Below are positions 24,263 to 36,607 of a stretch of DNA of 64,000 bases, in pieces. This DNA is from Montifringilla adamsi (lineage: Eukaryota > Chordata > Aves > Passeriformes > Passeridae): NCBI GenBank assembly GCA_017590115.1, contig JAGGNK010003224.1:1230913-1294912 (forward strand). Reading direction: 5' to 3'. The notes below the pieces were generated by a model that saw only the letters and a list, made by a program, of their open reading frames with translations, ran no database searches and had not been told where the DNA came from. Position 1 is the first letter of the stretch; every line of letters begins with the position of its first letter. Position numbers and translations under genes: made by a program.

Positions 24263-27200
24263 CAGATCTTACACTGCCTTTTAAACTATTGTCCTCCCAT
24301 GGCCCTGATTTTTCAGAACTCGACCATCTTTTTCATCTTTTCATCCTAACTTTGCTCACATCATCAATACTGGTAGGATGCTTTTAGAGATAGCTGGAAA
24401 GTGCCATCTTGGTGATTTAGTTCATTAGTTAAAGTTTGAATAGTTGTCAGATTAAATCCTGCGAGTTGCTGTCCTGTGTTCCTTGACTTAGTTTAAGTAC
24501 TTAAGATCCCTCACCTCGCAATCATATTTTAATGAATGTGGATACTATCAACAAGCAACATGCCTGAGTTGCGTCATCTATTCAGTTCCTTACACAGAGC
24601 CATGTCTTGCAGGACTAATACCTGTCTTTGATATTCATTAAGTTGAGCGTACTGCTTCAGTGTTCCAGTTGTTTCTAAATTACAGGTAGGTCTCAAGTTA
24701 TTACCAAGGAATTTCACCTATTAAACCAGCAATGAGGAAGAAGAACTGCAACTGAAGACTTTTGAAACAATTCTTTAAAACTACACTGTTTTTTGCAACT
24801 TGCCTGGATATTTTTTTAAAATTCTAACTATGGAAAATTGTTTGTATTTTAATAAATGCTTTTGGAAGAGCAGTGTGAAGGTATAACTCTTTTCAATGTC
24901 GATCTAAACATTCAGTTTTACCACTGAATAAAAAGAGGTCCAGAGGAGTCCAGAGATTGTACAATCAGTAATCCAGAGCTGTATCTCACTTACTGTCTTT
25001 AAGGTACCTACAAATGTTCTGATTGTTCAGAGGTACTTTTTATCACTTCTAGCTAGCTGTGCTGGCAGTAGGCACATTTCAATTACTAGCATGTATAATG
25101 AGAAGAACACACAGCACTATTCCCTGTGGATTGCACTGCCTCAGAGATAATGTCTAGATGGTGACATTGAACACACGACTCCGGAAGGACTGCCCCAGTT
25201 TTTGCTGTCAGACTTTCGTTCCTCAGTTCACATGGGCAGCTTTCTTGCAGCTAAAGAAATCTCTGTTGCAGGGGAGGGGAATAAGCTGTCACAGCTGGCA
25301 GAGGCAAACAGTACAGCATGCACAGCTGAACAAATGTAACAGCCTGAATTGCCATAAATACTTGGAGGCAAAAGCTGCTACAGAAGACGGGACACTAGCT
25401 GCTTTAGTTTGAAAGCATAAGGTTGCCATAGTCTGCCTTCTTCTACTTAGAATGTAGATTAATTTGTGATTATAAAGAAGTTCCACCTCTCAGATTATTT
25501 TTCCCCTTTCAAGTTGTGATACCAATATATGAGGAAATAGTAACTGCCATAATGGAGACATTCCTGTTATAAGCTTAGTGTCCTTTTATTAAAGAGACAT
25601 ATGAATACAATAACAAATCATTAGCAAAAAGAATGGAAAATAAAAAGTGGGGTTTCTCTCTAGGCCGCTGCTGGGTGAAAATACACATGACCTTAGATAC
25701 ACTTCCTTAAATTAGACATTTAGATTTCTGATGGGAAATGGGACTATGGCAGGCGCTGAGAGATGCCTGTGTGCCTGGTAGATGTAGTGGAGAGGGGACA
25801 TGGATAGTCATTGTGGTGATCTGTAAATGAATTGTCAGATGTCTGTTCCATGCCTGTTGTAGCCTTACAAGTAAGGGATCTTGTGTGTCTGTGGCAAGTT
25901 CATGTCTTCTGAAAAAGACTGACTAGGAAAAAACCCAACTTTCATCGACTGAAGTTGTTCACTCCCTAGGGCTGTGACAATGGAAGCATTAGGAACATGA
26001 AACATAAGGAGGCCTTAACCAGTAACATCCAAGCCATCTCAGAGGACTTTCAACTTTAATGCTGGCAGTAATTATCAATGTTCATGAAACTAAAGTATTG
26101 CTGAACCAGCAGTGGGAACTGTAGAGAATTAAGGGATTGCAAACATTCCCTCTAAGTGGTATCAGAAAAAGATATGAAGACTTTATTTTAAAATAAAATG
26201 GGGGACTATGCATACAAGCTTTAACTTTTTTGAAAGTATATCCACAGTAGGTGTCCTCAGAAGTAATATAAGGTAAGCATACCTAAAACCTCAGTTAACA
26301 AAGATACTTTCAATATTTATTTCCTATCGCCTTTTAATATATTTTTTCTCTAATAATTCATATTTTAAAATGACTGTATTCTTCCATGTGTCTTTCAGTT
26401 TTGTTACAATTACTGCTAAAAACTACTTTGCATCAAAGCTGGATAAACACAAACACTTACAGATGGAATTGCCATGCAACCATTCAACTTTGTACCTACG
26501 CATTCAGAGACAGGAGAAGGGGTTTGACACATAGAACAGTGGAGATTATTTTATGTTTCTAAGAGTTATTTTTCAGTTTTGTGACTGATGAAAGAACTGG
26601 ACTCAAAAGGTTAACCAGAAAAAAAAAAACAAAAAACAGCATATGGTCAGTCTTTGTAAAGCATGTAATTTTAGCAAAACTCAGAAGACACAGTTGTTTT
26701 TTGGGGGTATTTTTTTGTGGTTGTAGCGAAATGAGAGGGCAGACAATATCTATTTGAAAATAATGTGATGCAAGAGAAAGAAAATAAGAAAGTATCCATA
26801 TTTGTCTTCAAAACTTGAAACCTGAAGAATTCTGGATCTTACTTAGGAATTAAAAATCAGATAAATTTAAGCATCAATGGAAGCAAGATATTATAGATAG
26901 AAAGGCTGAAAATTGTAAATGTCTTCAGAGAAATAATAGCAGTCTGGAAAAAATACAATCTTTCAAAGTGGTTGTAACAGCAAGATACTACTTGATATAA
27001 AAGGAGCATAAATTGGAGGCAAAGAATATCCTCAAACTTTCAAAGCTTGTGTGAAAGTACATGTCATGTGGACCAATCACAGATAACCAGAGAAAACTGG
27101 TGCTTTATTGATGGAGTTCTCCTATCTCACTTGTTTGTAATGGCATTCAAAAGCACAACAGCCTTCTCTGACAGTAATGCTCAACAGCTAGTAGATGATG

Positions 27201-28691
27201 TTGATATTAGATGTTAAAAAGTTATCTTGATTCCTTTTGTAAGAAAGCTTGGAATTTCAGAGTGTAATATGGCAAGCTGAAAAGTCAAATCTGTTAAGCA
27301 GAAGACTGTAATACAACTGGAAACAGGTAGTGGTAGCAATAAAAAAGAGATCAGGAAAGCTCTGTATCTAAAACTTTTCTGAAACACTTGAATATTGTTT
27401 TTATACAATAGATGGCAAGTTGCAAAGGGAATTAATGACTTGTGACGACCTGTAATGTCCTAAACTTGGGAAGATTTTGTCTCACCTTTTTTTCTTGCCT
27501 TTGAGAAGTACAGTCTCTCTGAGCAGCGACCATGATAGATTCTTCTAATGCCATTCTTATTTTGTGTACATCAAAAGAAGAGGATTTTACTACGGTGTAA
27601 TTACAAAACTGTAATTTAACTGATGATGTTAAATATTTCTGATCAAATGATAATCCAACCACTTTTGCCATTTTTCAAGTGATCTTTTAGTAAATTCTCT
27701 GAATGTCACTTGTGTGAAGAATCACTCACCAGTTAATGTTCAGTAAGTTAGTGTTTTCATAGATTTTATTCTTGAATTCTGTATTTCCAGCCTGGATAGC
27801 TTTGTAACCTATCTTCATTCATACGGGCTATTCACTAACTTCACTCTTACTGTGGAATATTCTTTTAGTTCTTTACTGCTAATACTGCTGTATTGGAGCA
27901 CTTTCTATTTAACATGAAAATGTGCATCCCCCTGTCTAAAAATTCTCCATCTAAAAATTATTAGATGTTTGAGATGCATCCTTCTATGCATTGAAACACT
28001 CAAGTGAATACCATGAGGTAATTTACATTTTATGGTTTGAGTTTGATTCTTCTAAGTTTGATAAACTTAATAGAAGTTTTTAATCCATGTATCACTGAAG
28101 TACTTATCCATGCTTGCATGAAAAAGAGGCTTTCAAGTTGCCAGAACTGTGGTTTCTGAAAGTCACAATAAACAGTTTAAAATGCTTTAAAATATGCTAT
28201 TCCATGATTTATAATCTTTGTTTGTTGTGCATTGTGAGATGTGGTTAGTGTAGACATGAGTTTTGTATGGTGTATGTATATGTGTATGTTTCCAAAATTG
28301 CCTATGATCAAAGTACACATGAGATAATATCTTAAAACCGTGTAAATTTTCTACTAGGAATTTGTCAGTGAGGATTTGTTAAGGAGTGATGGAGTTATGT
28401 TCTCTGGACTTTTTCTCTGTATTTTGAAAACTATGGCACACATCCTGCTAAGAAAAACCACAGGACAATGGGAGGCATCAGGCTTTCATAATTTTAAAAA
28501 TCAAGACTGACAAAGTAATTTATTTTGTAGTCATGCATATTCTTTACTACTTTTTCCAATAAAATATCTTTTCCTTTCTATGCCTCTCATCTGTATCTTC
28601 TCCTCTACTTACCTTCATGTGTATGTCTAAGAGATAGTGTATCATCAAATCTCTTCAGCGAACAGAGGGGAGGGAACTCTAACATAGACTT
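24263..28691. other. Intergenic DNA; nothing recognised
   Basis: AT-rich sequence without a credible coding region, RNA gene or identifiable repeat. The open frames near 25158-25486 and 27214-27671 are short, overlap frames on the other strand and show no domain or family resemblance that I can recognise. Confidence 0.55.
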
Positions 28692-29060
28692 GGAATCATA
28701 GAATCATTTAGGCTGGAAAAGCCTTTAAGATCATTTACTCCAATTGTTAGTGAGACTTACATTGGCAAGTCCCACTAGGCCACATTCCTGTGTGCTATGT
28801 CTACACATTTGTTAAATACCTCCAGAGATGGTGACTCTACAACTTCCCTTGGCAGCCTGTTTCCATGCATGATAACAATTTCTGTCTAGAAATATTTCCT
28901 AATGTCCAATCTAAGCCTCCTCATGGCACAGCTTTAGGCTATGTTCTCTTATTGGCCTCAGCCCATCGATGCAGCCTGTGCAGATCCCTCTGCAGAGCCT
29001 TCCTGCCCTCCAGCAGATCAACACATCTGCCCAACTCATTGTCATCTTTAGAACTGGTGC
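28692..29060 (-). mobile_element. CR1 LINE fragment, internally deleted
   Basis: Read on the minus strand, 29060-28953 encodes the end of the reverse transcriptase palm and the thumb start: a Lys-Asp-Asp-Asn block where the catalytic Asp pair is expected, then [20 protein letters not shown]. At about 28953 it jumps to the CR1 3' UTR, which ends with the tail at 28692 (plus strand GGAATCATAGAATCATTTAGG). The sequence normally between thumb and 3' UTR is missing. The 71 bases 28953-29023 match the reverse complement of 38130-38200 perfectly. Confidence 0.8.
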
Positions 29061-32000
29061 TAGACAAAGAGGACAGGCATTTTGCTAATGGACTTAAAAA
29101 AATATTTCCTGGCATCAGAACTAGTGGGTTCCATTCCTGACACTGGACTCTTTAACTAAAAGATTTTGCATGTGCACTTGGAAGAAAGACCTGGGCTTCT
29201 TTCTTGCCAAGGAGCACTTCAGCAAATGTGATTTTTTTTTTTCTTAAAATCTTGGATTTTGTGATATTAAATAGTCTGGATATTAAAAAAAAAACTACCC
29301 TTACTTGATATAAGAGAAATATATTTTGTTTTGTCTAACCCGTTAAAAATAAAAAACCAACTCTCCTGTTTTGTCCATCTGTTAAAATTCAGCCTAAGGC
29401 AAATTCCTGGCACAGGAAAAATATAAAATTTTAAATCTGTGGGTTTGTGCAACTGGCAAAATTTCTTCCCCCTTTTTTCAGAAATTCAAATGGATTTCAC
29501 TGTTAGACTATCTTATTAAAAGAAAGAGGTGTTAGCATTAGTAACATGATTATGTTGTCACTACTGTTGTCTGGTAAAAGGCCAGCAGTGTGTTTTCTGG
29601 TGAAAGAAAAAGTAAGAAAGAACATGATAGCAGTGCTAAGTTGGACCTTCACTTTTATTTTCTCAGCCACCTGCTGCTTCAGATCTATATAAGGAATATG
29701 CCTGCCCTGCAGCCAGCAGAGAAGTACAGAGAGAGTCAAGCTATCCACACAGTTGGGCTTGTTTATGTCAAGCAATCTGGTAGCAGCAGCATGAAGCCCT
29801 ATGTGAGTCAAGGTAATTGGGTGAGAAATGAGAGCTGATTAGCTTATGCACTAGTGGTTTTAGACCTCTTTCAATGCTTCTGCTATCTCTTTTAAAAGGG
29901 GTTTGTGCACTCCTGTAGTGATCTACAGGCATACTTTGAAAGGAGATGCTATTATACTTGACAAATTAAATTTACTATTTACTAAATTTTCCAGATGTGT
30001 TTAGTTAAAATACTTTAAATGTCTTGTTTTCTGTGTTCAAGCATTCAAGGACTAAAATCTTTACAGTATTTGTGTTTCATATGCTATAAATATCTGAGCT
30101 GTACGAGCAGAAAAGGTAATACTTATTTACAATGATCATGCATTTTTTCCCCATGTTTCTCAGTCACTGAAGAGTTTACCCTTATACTAATCAACTCTAC
30201 TTTGTAGAGATACTTTTTCATTAGCAGAGAGACAGATTGTCTTTTCCTCAGCAGTGCAGCCCACTCCAAGCAGATGACTAAAGAACCATGGAGAGCATAT
30301 GCTCAGCTATGACAGTGAATGCTACACAAGCATTTTTCCTGCTGTTGTGAAATGTGGCTGTTAACATCTCTCCATTTTTCTCAGTACACTCAAAGAGTTA
30401 TTCAGTTGCTAATGCTGTTTGAGTCATGGAATATCTTTGCCTACCACATGGAAACAGGAGGAAAAACATGCAACATATGCTTTTATAAGGAGGCTCTAAG
30501 AGAATATATAAAAGCAATGGTGGAATTCTAGTAATACCCACAGAACTGCGGAAAAAGTCTTTCAAAGGGAAAAAAAGTATCATTACACTTTTCCTCTGAC
30601 TTTTAGAGCTCACATGATATAGACACTGTTTGAAATTTACTTTATGGAAACAATCTAACAGATTAGAAATTCTGCTTTTAATTACTGAAGGATTTATATA
30701 ATTGTGCCTTTAAAATAGACTGTCTTAAAAAATGTAGGTCCATTCACTTTGCATAGAGACTTGGATATTGGTGGTTACAGGGAGTCATGTATGCTGCTTT
30801 TACTTTGAAATATGATAGAGATTTAGGACTACATATATAGAAATGCTGAGTGAACTGATAGTATCTCAAAAAACAGCAGAAACTCATCATTTTAAGTTGT
30901 GAATATGGATAAACAGGCAGTTGATAATCCTTAAGGATGCATGTTATTAATATAGAAGTCATACAGACTGTGTACTGTGAGCACTGAGAGATGACATTGT
31001 TCTGTATTACTCACATGATCCTGTGATCCCTGGAAAAAAAGCAAAGACATGGATGATTTTAAAAGTTGGAGCAGGTCTGCATGTCATCTAAGGACAGAAA
31101 ATAACCTCGCAACATTTTTGCCCATCTTTAAGAATTCTGTTTTGATCAATTTCATTTATTTCAGCTGTTTAAGTGAGATCCCACTACTTCAGTTATGTCA
31201 GATAGACTAGATCTAAATTCTATATAGGTCTGATAATCTTTCCTAAGAAAATCTGTGTGGTTCCCTGACCCTGAGTGTCTAACAGAACAAAGACACCAGA
31301 AGTAAATCACCTTTGTGGGATGCAGTGGGCATCAAGGCAGCTGTTTGACCGCTGACCTGTTTGATAGTGCTTTTTATACTGTAAATGTTCTTCAGCTTTT
31401 ATCATACGATGCCTTGATCCATGGTCATTGAGATAAAAAGCTATTTTTTTTTTTTGAAGCATTGAAAGAGAGTGCAGTCATGCAGGTCACCTCACTTTCA
31501 GTCATAAATCAAACAAAGCATTCTGTGACAAAAAATTTTAAAAAATCTCATACTGCTCAAGATTATTTACCTTGCTTATACAAGATAATCAATTCCAACC
31601 TCAGAGGGAGGTCACTGCCTGTGGTCATACTTTTAAAGATACTATACTGGCGTCTAGCAGGAGCATGTAACACTGCAGAGCTTGCAGGATTATTTCTGTA
31701 ACATTTAGAATAAGCAATAGAGCCCATTTTAACCATGTTATTTTAAAACTAATTTTTGCAACATAATAAATGATTAAAGCCTAATCTATCTGCACTGGTA
31801 GGCACTTTCCTGAAACTTTTAGGTGACTATCCCATACTTAATTTGCCTACCTACAATATTTCTGTGTGATTCAGCAAAATAATTATGCTTATGTAGTTGT
31901 GTAGATTTCACAGAGATCATGCACATTTTCAGGATTTGATATTAACTGGGGAGCTGAGATCCAAATATTAGTCTTAAAGGTTTGCACTCATCCCTATGTA

Positions 32001-32130
32001 TCTTGGATTTGAGTCAGTCTTCTGAGTACAGACACTTTGGTGTAGCTTTCCCCACAGGATCAATCTTAGAAAGATGTCCTAGGGTGACTTTATATTAAAA
32101 AGTTGCATTGTAAGAATTTTTATTCAACCC

Positions 32131-32150
32131 AAAAAAAAAAAAAAAAAAAA
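32131..32150. repeat. A20 homopolymer
   Basis: Twenty uninterrupted A residues following CAACCC. No retrocopy was recognised on its left side. Confidence 0.85.
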
Positions 32151-34369
32151 TCAAACCAGGAACCCTTTTTCAGAAAATTACAATCACATTAGGATACACT
32201 GAAATCTAAGCAGGACATTCAATGCCAGGGAGTTCTTTATCAGAAGATTCATCTTGCCATTCCTGTTCTACAAATTAGTGTTTTCTAAAGCCTCGGAGGT
32301 GCAATGATGGGCAGAAAAATATTCCACTTTCCACAGAACTACTTTCCAGTACAAAAGAGCTAGTTTTCTGAGTTTAGTCTGAGTTTTATTTCAGATAAAT
32401 ACACAGTGCTTTGCCTGTTTATCATAGTAGCCCATCTCTGTATACCCCATTGTACAGACTTTTCTTCAGTCTTCTGCTTTCTAAAATTCCTTCCAAAAAT
32501 TCCTTCCAAAATTTCATAATTTCATTCAGAGTGTGCTAAATTGTGGTTTTAATATAAATTAATACTCAACTTTTAAGAGCATTGATAGAAATATGAGGAA
32601 ATATTGAAAATGAGGACTGCTCTTTTCCTTTTCAGAACAGGGCTACTCATGGAGTTTACATATCTTGTCTCAGGTAACCTTATCAACAGCAACTAATAAT
32701 CTGCCAAAGCTGTTTATAGCAATCAATTCACTGCTGAGATTTTGAATTTTCACTATTCTCAACTAACTTGGCACACCTCACTGGCTAATCTGAAAACTTC
32801 ATATGATTATGTACTAAGGAGCACAATTTTAATATTATGATAAGTGTATCAACCACAAATCCAGAGTTTCTCTTTCACTGCTTGTAATATTAAACATGCA
32901 ATGTTTTTTCTAAAATTTAAAAATTAATAGAATTAATGGTCTATTTTAATACATATAGCCGCAGAATCTAATTCTGACACTTTCATGTCATTTCAATTCT
33001 ATATTTTCAATTTCTTCTCTGAGGGAAGTGTCTCACTTAAATTTTGAAAAGTAGAGAGTCAAACTCAAATGGCTAGTAAATTCTATGTGCTAAATTCTAT
33101 AAATAAACAATGAGGATGAAAATATTTGAGCTAGTAATCCTCCATGCAAATTAAATTCAGTCTAGGCAGAATAATCCCCTCAAAAACTCTGTAGAGAAGC
33201 ACTGAAATCTTTAAGTTTCAGTCTTTACTAATAAAATTGAAAGGAGTGTTTTCATTTTTTTTTCAGTGTTTTACAGGAGATATTTTAAGTGTTGCTGAAT
33301 TTTTTGGGGTGTGGATAATAATAACATTTGCATCATTCAGTTGTAATAGCATTAATAGGTCTTCCTTTTAAGGCTGCCACATAGAAGTCTTCTGTGATGA
33401 AAAAACAACTTTCTGTCCTACAACTTTCAATTCTGCTTGAGTGGAACTGTGCCAAAATATGAAGAAAATCCCCTAAAATCTTTCTTCTGTCCTATCCAAT
33501 GTCTCAAATCACAGTTCAGTGGGTGCCTATACCTCACATCAGTGATAGCAGAATATGAATGATTATTATAGGAACAGTGAAGGTCTCATTGTACAGGGTC
33601 AATAGCCTTATGTATGTTCACAGCTTTTTGCATGTTCTTTGGTATAATGAAACTGGATGTAGCTGAGGGCATTGCCTCGAGAATTAACTCCTAAAGGGAC
33701 TGACCAAGGCCGTGTGGCTGAGGTCTCTCATAGCCTGAATAAATCATTTAGCTTTTTCCAGGCCTCTCTGGCAAAGCATTTCCTGGAGGATAAATGGAAG
33801 CTGATGTGCCAGTTGGCATTGCGATTCTAAAATGAATAAAACACTACCTGGTGTTCTTTAACATCTTCTAGTCTGTTTTATCAACTGCCAGAAAACATTT
33901 CAAATTAGCATGTCACATTCTATAGACAACTGAGAGACACATTCTCTCAAACACAGTGTATTAGGCTAAATAATGTAACATATTGTTTGAAAAATCAATA
34001 GATCAAAGTAAGTGGGTTTGGTGTCTCACAGATCCAAACAAAAAGTACATTATAAATCAAATTAAGCACTAAAACTCTGTGAGAAAAGTCCACCACATAA
34101 CAGTGATTACTCATTTACTTGCTTTGTCCTCTCTTGCCAGTATTTCCTATTTGAAGATTACACCATCAAGAAATAATGCTGATGGTTGTTTTCAAAGGCT
34201 TTTTGTCGTAACTACTTTCTAAATCTAAGCAAATTGTAAAATTCACAGGAAATGAACAGCAGCACCTTTCTAAAATCTTAGGACAAAAAAAGATAATTTA
34301 TAGCTATACTATTTTTGAATGAAGTGTGCACTCTTCTTATGCCAGAGATATTCAAGATTGATTGCACAA

Positions 34370-34393
34370 TTTTAAAAATTGCAATTTTTAAAA
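34370..34393. repeat. 24-bp perfect palindrome
   Basis: The half-site TTTTAAAAATTG at 34370-34381 is followed without spacer by its exact reverse complement to 34393. The flanking bases do not pair. It is almost pure A/T, so chance formation in AT-rich DNA is a real possibility. Confidence 0.85.
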
Positions 34394-35649
34394 CCTTAGA
34401 AAATTGCAGTGTCATCTGCATTTCACCAGAAATGCCTCTTGAGAAGGGGGTTGAATTCACCATCACGGATGTTCACCAACAGATTTTCCTTTTTGCAAAT
34501 TAAAGTCTCTTCCTTTTTCATTCCCTAAGTAAAGTTTTTTTCCTCATAACTACCTCGCTGAGGATGACTGTGATGAGATCTTTGATGAGGAAGTGATTTC
34601 TGTGCAGATCTTGGACTACTGTCCATAAAGCTTTTTGAATTTCCTAGGTATGAAATCAATTGAGTTGTAAAAATCCACAGGAAAGCTAGTAATAAAACAG
34701 TTGAGAATATGGAGATTAAATTAATTAAAAGAAAGGCTTGAGCTTCCACTCTAGTTTCTTCACTTCAATGGAAGTCTGGTCTTCCAGAAGTATAATACTA
34801 GAAGGTCAGTGGATGAAATAAGGACCTAATTCTGTGAATGATAATGGAACACAGATGTCTTTTTCTCCCTTAGGAATTACTCAAATCAGAGACTTCCAGC
34901 TTCCTCCTTTCCGGCTTAATAAATCTTAAATAACTTTTTTGGAAAATAGGAGCTGCTATCCTCCTTTGCAGGCAGGGAGTAGATCTAGTAGAGTTAAACA
35001 CCTCATCAGACTAAAAAAATAATTTGACTCAGATTTCATGTTATTATAAAAAGTGGTCACGACCTCATTTGCTGACCAGTCATACCTAGAAACAAAATTC
35101 ATTGATGGAAGATGAAACGCGATTGTTTTCCAAGAATGAATACACTCTGTTGAAGCTCTTGAGCTGAGTAGAATTCAAGAAGAACTTCTAAAATCTATTT
35201 GACAAATCTGTATTTTTAAGATCTGACCAGACTCTGCAGCCAGTCAGGCACGGAAGTGACATTTCCTGGAGCAGTATGGGAGATTTAAATGGCTCCCAGG
35301 AGCATAAGGAACAGGAGCTAGCAAATAGGACTTGGTGTGTCAGAAGAATGTGACATGGCAGTGTGCATGGCCGTTCACACAGGCAGGAGAAGCAGGAAAA
35401 GCACAACCACTCTCCCAGGTCCTGAGTGGGGTGTTTGGTTTTTTTCTAAATCCCAGCTTGAACTGCCCACGCTCGAAAGCCATTCTAGTAGGAGCATGGC
35501 AACCCAGACAAAGCTCCCCAAGAAGGACGTAGCTTTCTGGTCTCTGTCTGTAGGGAGTGCCTGAGCCTGGTGTTAGTACCAGGAACTGTTAGAGGACAGA
35601 GGAAAAGACAGCTGTGGGCAGTGTGAGTAGATTGATGATCTGCTCTTTC

Positions 35650-36558
35650 TGTTGTCAGAGCTTAAAGAGGAGGTAGACAGGCTGAGGAGTACCATGGAAT
35701 GCAAAAGGGAAGTAGAATGCTGGAGTCAAACTCTTCCATCCCTGAGACAAGCTTATTGGATGGAAGATCAGCAGGTATTGGAGAAACATCATAAAGGAAA
35801 AAGGAGACCTAAAAGATGGCAGAGAATGGAAATGGGTCCCTGCTAAGAGAGGTAGAAGAATCCCCTCCCAGCCTCTCTCTCCTTCCCAGGTACCCTTACA
35901 GGACAGGTATGAAGCCCTGTGTCTTGAGGATCAGGCAGATGACAGTGAAGAAGGAGGTGTATCTGTAGAGTCCACCAGATCAACACAGTCAACCAGACAG
36001 AACACAATTTCAAAAAGAAATTCTATTTCTATTAAAATAGAAAGAAAGGTAGTTGTAGTGGATGACTTACTTCTGAGGGGCACAAAGGGCCCTGCATGCC
36101 AACTAGACCAATCCCACAGGGATGTCTGCTGCCTTCCTGGGGCCTGGGTAAGGGATATTACCAGGGGATTCTCTGGACCAATGTGGCCCACTGATTGTTA
36201 CTCAATGCTGGTTGTCTAAAGCAGCAGTGAAGAGGTTAATAAGTGAAGCACCAGGGTAATCAAAAAGGACTTCAAGGCACTGGGTCATCTGTTAGAAGGG
36301 ACAGGAGCACAGGTGGTATTCTCCTCAATTCCTTCAATAGCAGGGATGAACCCCAAAGGGAACAGGAAAATTCACATGACCAATAAGTGGCTTAAAGGCT
36401 GGTGCCACAAGATGAATTTTAAGGGTTTTGATCATGGGGCAGTGTATATGGCACGAGGCCTGCTGGAGAGAAGATGGGGTCACTTATCTAACAAAGGAAA
36501 AACGATTCTAGCCCATGAGTTGGCAGAGCTGCTTGAGAGCAATTTAAATTGTGTTTGA
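35650..36558 (+). pseudogene. CR1 ORF1 remnant (coiled coil plus SGNH esterase-like domain)
   Basis: Near 35650 a heptad-like segment (SELKEEVDRLRS) followed by a Trp-rich stretch matches the CR1 ORF1 coiled coil. The SGNH/GDSL esterase-like domain known from CR1 ORF1 follows: VVVV at 36049-36060, and at 36061-36069 the codons read Asp-Asp-Leu in place of Gly-Asp-Ser, so the nucleophile serine is lost. Later blocks are the DITRG segment near 36155 and a C-terminal part at 36313-36558 with the motif WGHLSNKGK, where the His is kept but the preceding catalytic Asp is not visible. Stops and frameshifts split the parts. The original protein is thought to bind RNA; this copy cannot make it. Confidence 0.75.
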
Positions 36559-36607
36559 AGGGGGAAGCAGATGAGACCAGTCTCAGGGATAGCATGCCAG
36601 AGTTGGG

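Larger units (their letters stand above)
29061..35329. other. Intergenic DNA; simple repeats only
   Basis: AT-rich and gene-free as far as I can see. It contains an A20 run at 32131-32150, a short tandem repeat of ATTCCTTCCAAAA at about 32486-32513 and the palindrome at 34370-34393. Paired open frames on both strands near 34278-34503 are partly a consequence of that palindrome. No RNA gene or domain recognised. Confidence 0.55.
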
